Shown in pieces: positions 61,507 to 64,000 of a DNA stretch of 64,000 nt. Each line of letters opens with the position of its first letter. The first letter of the stretch is position 1. A model generated the notes under the pieces. The model was not told the DNA's origin. It saw only the letters and a program-made list of their open reading frames with translations, and did not search any database. The DNA comes from CAYMPH01 sp964529415 (GTDB lineage: Bacteria > Spirochaetota > UBA4802 > UBA5550), in contig CAZGWD010000011.1 in NCBI GenBank assembly GCA_964529415.1, forward strand, positions 62,001 through 126,000, given 5' to 3'. Made by a program: the position numbers and the translations under genes.

Positions 61507-62030
61507 TGCTGGAAATTGAAATAAAAGCCTATTGCCCTGATATTGAAAAATTTAAAAACAGAATAATTGAATCAGGCGGAATTTTTGAATCATCCGGTAC
61601 AGAACGAGATATGTATTATAATCATCCATGCAGGGATTTCAAGGAAACTGATGAAGCGTTCAGGATTAGAAAATCCGGCTCAGATACTTTTATAACATAT
61701 AAAGGCCCAAAAATCGGAGATAGAGCTAAAACAAGGTTTGAACTTGAGACACCAATTACATCCGCAGATGATATGGATGTTATTCTTGATAAACTTGGTT
61801 TTATTAAAACAGGTGAAGTAATCAAGTCACGCGAAATATACAAATTATCTGATATTACAGTCTGTCTGGACAGTGTGCAGGGACTTGGCAGTTTTGTTGA
61901 ACTTGAAATAATCGGCGAAGATAAAGTACAAGCAGAGAAAAAAATTCTTGATATTGCTGAAAAATTCGGTCTTGATAATTTTGAAAGACGTTCCTATCTT
62001 GAATTGCTTTTATTAAAGAAGATGCAATAA
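61506..62030 (+). CDS. CYTH-domain protein (class IV adenylate cyclase-like)
   Basis: The 174-residue protein carries the CYTH signature 'EIEIKAYCPD' (ExExK) at residues 3-7. The tunnel residues are in 'AFRIRKSG', 'FITYKGPKIG', 'ETPITSADDMDVILDKLGF' and 'VCLDSVQGLGSFVELEI'. It resembles the CyaB/thiamine-triphosphatase-like group, which acts on triphosphates with divalent metal. Whether it makes cAMP or hydrolyses a triphosphate cannot be told. It is translationally coupled to the GerMN gene. Confidence 0.92.
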   Translation: MLEIEIKAYCPDIEKFKNRIIESGGIFESSGTERDMYYNHPCRDFKETDEAFRIRKSGSDTFITYKGPKIGDRAKTRFELETPITSADDMDVILDKLGFIKTGEVIKSREIYKLSDITVCLDSVQGLGSFVELEIIGEDKVQAEKKILDIAEKFGLDNFERRSYLELLLLKKMQ

Positions 62031-62051
62031 AAGACTGAATATTAATAGCAA

Positions 62052-62191
62052 ATGTGTAAGAAAGAGAGATGGAAGAGATGTAAGAGATAATGGAGATGAA
62101 ATATTTATAAATAAAGATAAAAAACCATATCTTTGATTTTTTTATATCTCCCAAATCTCTTAAATCCCCTTATCTCCTTTTTTTACACAAA
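62052..62191. repeat. Intergenic palindromic element, family A, copy 2 (about 140 bp)
   Basis: Left arm TGTGTAAGAAAGAGAGATGG and right arm ending CTCCTTTTTTTACACA pair imperfectly across an AT-rich centre. Termini, length and purine/pyrimidine arm bias match the copy at 2399-2539. Confidence 0.6.
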
Positions 62192-62240
62192 GAATATAAA
62201 GTATTGCATCAAAGAAATTAAACATCAATTGGAGGAAAAT

Positions 62241-62678
62241 ATGAGTATCGTAGAAAAACTGAATGAAGAAATAAAAAACTGCATGAAAACAAAGCAGGAG
62301 GAAAGACTTTCTGTTGTAAGGATGTTGAAATCAAAAATTCTTCTTGTTAATGCACGTGGAGATATTTCTGATGAAGAGGCTGTTGCTATAATAAAAAAAT
62401 ATTCAAAAAATCTTAAAGAAACAATTGCTATTACAAAAGAACAGGGCAGGGATGAGGCTGCAAAAGAAGCTGAATCTGAACTTGTAATTGTTCAGGAATT
62501 TCTTCCGCCTGAAATGACTGTGGAACAGTTAAAGATTATTATAGAAAAAGCTGTATCAGAGCTTGGCGATGGTTTAACAGAAGCAGATATGGGAAAGGTT
62601 ATGAAAGCTGTCATGCCGCTTTGTAAAGGCGCTGACGGAAATGCTGTTAAGAATATAGTATCGTCGCTGCTGAAATAA
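62241..62678 (+). CDS. GatB/YqeY domain protein
   Basis: The 145-residue protein starts at ATG 62241 behind GGAGG (62231-62235). It matches YqeY: 'MSIVEKLNEEIKNCMKTKQEERLSVVRMLKSKILL', 'IAITKEQGRDEAAKEAESELVIVQEFLPPEMT' and 'LTEADMGKVMKAVMPLCKGADGNAVKNIVSSLL'. YqeY resembles the tRNA-binding C-terminal part of GatB; its own role is unclear. The open frame upstream lies within the family A repeat and is not coding. Confidence 0.93.
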   Translation: MSIVEKLNEEIKNCMKTKQEERLSVVRMLKSKILLVNARGDISDEEAVAIIKKYSKNLKETIAITKEQGRDEAAKEAESELVIVQEFLPPEMTVEQLKIIIEKAVSELGDGLTEADMGKVMKAVMPLCKGADGNAVKNIVSSLLK

Positions 62679-62694
62679 TTCACCCTCTCTTTGT

Positions 62695-62720
62695 TTCTCC
62701 CCCCTATTTAAGGGGGAGAA
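62695..62720. terminator. Bidirectional terminator-like hairpin between yqeY and pheT
   Basis: TTCTCCCCC pairs with GGGGGAGAA across an 8-base loop. It lies between the convergent yqeY and pheT genes. Confidence 0.55.
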
Positions 62721-62739
62721 TTGTCCGGGAAAAAATTGC

Positions 62740-64000
62740 TTATCTCAATTCATACCCTGATTTTTTCATTGAATCAATAACATTTTTCTGCAAAGCAGTA
62801 ATCTCGTCAGTTGTTAGAGTTTTTTCATCTGAAGAGAAAATTATTTTTAATGATACAGATTTTTTTCCTTCCTGAATCTGATTGCCTTCATAAACAGATA
62901 TGACCTGTATATCTTTAATCATGTTTTTTGAAGATGAAGCAGCAGTCTTAATAATATCGCTGCTGTATGATCTGCTGTCTGCAATTACTGAAATTTCAAA
63001 TGGGACTTCAGGGAATTTTTGGAGCTCTTTGAATTTAGTTTCATTTTTTTCTGCATTGAAGAATTTATTAATATCAATATCAAAGAAAGCAGCGCTGCCT
63101 GAAATGTCAAACTGTTTGGCTGTTAATGGGTGCAGCTCAAAAATCATTCCTGAAACAGCACCTGCGATTGAAATTTCCGCGGATCTTACAGGATGAACAA
63201 ACGGAGGTATATCATTTTTACATTCTTTAATTTCAATATTTTTTATCTGGAGCCTTTCACACAAAGTTAAAATAATATTTTTTGCGTCATAGAAAATTCC
63301 ATTGTTTATTTTTTTTGAAAAAACAGCACCTGAAGTTCTTGTGTTTTCTGCAGCAAGGTCACTGGATTTTCTATCTGTTTTAAGGTAGACTCTGCCGAGC
63401 TCATATATTCCGAATTCATCATTAAATCTTTTATTTGATAAAACAAAATTTACAATATTCGGTATTAAAGTTCTCCTTAACCTGTCGTGTTCTGCGGATA
63501 AGGGATTTTTAAGCCTTAATTCAAGATCATTGTCAATGCCGAGATTTTTCAACACAGCTTCACCCGTGAAAGAGTACCCGCTTGTTTCTATTAAACCGCA
63601 TTCAAAACTCAGAATGCTTTTAACTTTTCGCTCAAATAGCCTGAAAAGATTCTGTTCAGGAGCAGAGCATGGCATCATGGGAGGAACAGGGCTGATATTG
63701 TCGTATCCGTAAATTCTGCCGACTTCTTCGACAATATCAGCAGGAATCGAAACATCTTTAGATGCTCTGTAATATGGAACAGTTACTGAAAGCTTTTCGC
63801 CCTGTATGCTGAGTTTAAATCCAAGAGATTCAAGTATTGAAATTATTCTTTCGTCCGGAATTTCCTCTCCAAGAGATTTTCTGATTGCAGAGCAGGTTAT
63901 ATCAATAACTGTTTTTTCAGGCTTTACTGGTTGAGAATCAATTATTTCAGAGCAGGCTTCTGCGTCCGGATTAACCTGTTTGATTAAATCAAAGCATCTT
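62740..64000 (-). CDS. pheT: Phenylalanyl-tRNA synthetase beta subunit, C-terminal part (runs off the window)
   Basis: The frame is open from the right edge (64000) to the stop at 62740, about 419 residues, so the N-terminal half is outside. Near the edge lies the B5 domain ('VPYYRASKDVSIPADIVEEVGRIYGYDNI'). The catalytic-like core follows ('RLRRTLIPNIVNFVLSNKRF', 'FGIYELGRVYL'). The C-terminal anticodon-binding FDX-ACB domain has 'FPEVPFEISVIADSRSYSSDIIKTAASSSKN'. The subunit works with PheS to charge tRNA-Phe. Confidence 0.95.
   Translation of the reverse strand, partial: RCFDLIKQVNPDAEACSEIIDSQPVKPEKTVIDITCSAIRKSLGEEIPDERIISILESLGFKLSIQGEKLSVTVPYYRASKDVSIPADIVEEVGRIYGYDNISPVPPMMPCSAPEQNLFRLFERKVKSILSFECGLIETSGYSFTGEAVLKNLGIDNDLELRLKNPLSAEHDRLRRTLIPNIVNFVLSNKRFNDEFGIYELGRVYLKTDRKSSDLAAENTRTSGAVFSKKINNGIFYDAKNIILTLCERLQIKNIEIKECKNDIPPFVHPVRSAEISIAGAVSGMIFELHPLTAKQFDISGSAAFFDIDINKFFNAEKNETKFKELQKFPEVPFEISVIADSRSYSSDIIKTAASSSKNMIKDIQVISVYEGNQIQEGKKSVSLKIIFSSDEKTLTTDEITALQKNVIDSMKKSGYELR

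Overview
The window is AT-rich DNA (by eye about one third G+C) from an anaerobic, two-membraned bacterium. Evidence for this is a MacAB-type exporter, outer-membrane beta-barrel candidates, lipoproteins, a bactofilin, a selenocysteine formate dehydrogenase, an NAD-linked [NiFe] hydrogenase with its hyp genes, and the oxygen-sensitive thiamine enzyme ThiH. PilZ, bactofilin, MORN and GerMN proteins together would fit a Spirochaetota-like or neighbouring lineage, but no 16S rRNA is present, so this is only a guess. UGA is read as selenocysteine in at least three genes, and ordinary ORF calling splits or misses all three: a Bcp-type peroxiredoxin (15810-16286), a HesB-like protein (36605-36904) and the formate dehydrogenase (44115-46817).

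Layout. 1-2.4 kb: end of a MacA-like adaptor and complete macB-type ABC genes. 2.4-8 kb: small housekeeping and hypothetical genes, a possible structured RNA, an ECF sigma factor with a small membrane protein, and two lysine-rich proteins. 8.1-10.8 kb: accessory-looking tRNA-Asn locus with five perfect 80-bp copies of a truncated tRNA-Asn head, the intact tRNA, a GIY-YIG gene ending in copied tRNA sequence, an SDR/TetR pair with two operators, and a probable tRNA-Asn remnant. 11-14.6 kb: TetR-flavoprotein-rsgA cluster. 14.9-18 kb: DegV, selenocysteine peroxiredoxin, and the archaeal-type entry into the shikimate pathway. 18-24.7 kb: envelope proteins, an M16 peptidase pair, a 450-nt strongly folding intergenic region, and a type II NADH dehydrogenase. 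24.8-36.6 kb: tRNA-Thr, several unknown genes, a degenerate histidine kinase, DinB, isocitrate dehydrogenase, and a possible DUF6883/DUF4926 pair. 36.6-40.8 kb: HesB selenoprotein, MORN protein, glycosyltransferase, barrel protein, rubrerythrin-like protein.

40.9-55 kb is the metabolic core. A formate transporter plus NAD-linked formate dehydrogenase (fdhAB) faces a hoxEFUYHW-type hydrogenase operon across a 395-bp intergenic region with two related palindromes. A convergent hypDEC set lies beyond the hydrogenase. Both enzymes have NuoE/F-type NADH modules, so together they could interconvert formate, NADH and H2.

55-64 kb: thiGH, a FecR-like lipoprotein, a second MORN protein, an aspartate aminotransferase, an MBL-fold protein, a GerMN protein, a CYTH protein, a YqeY protein, and the 3' part of pheT running off the window. 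At least five short palindromic repeat elements sit in gaps between genes.
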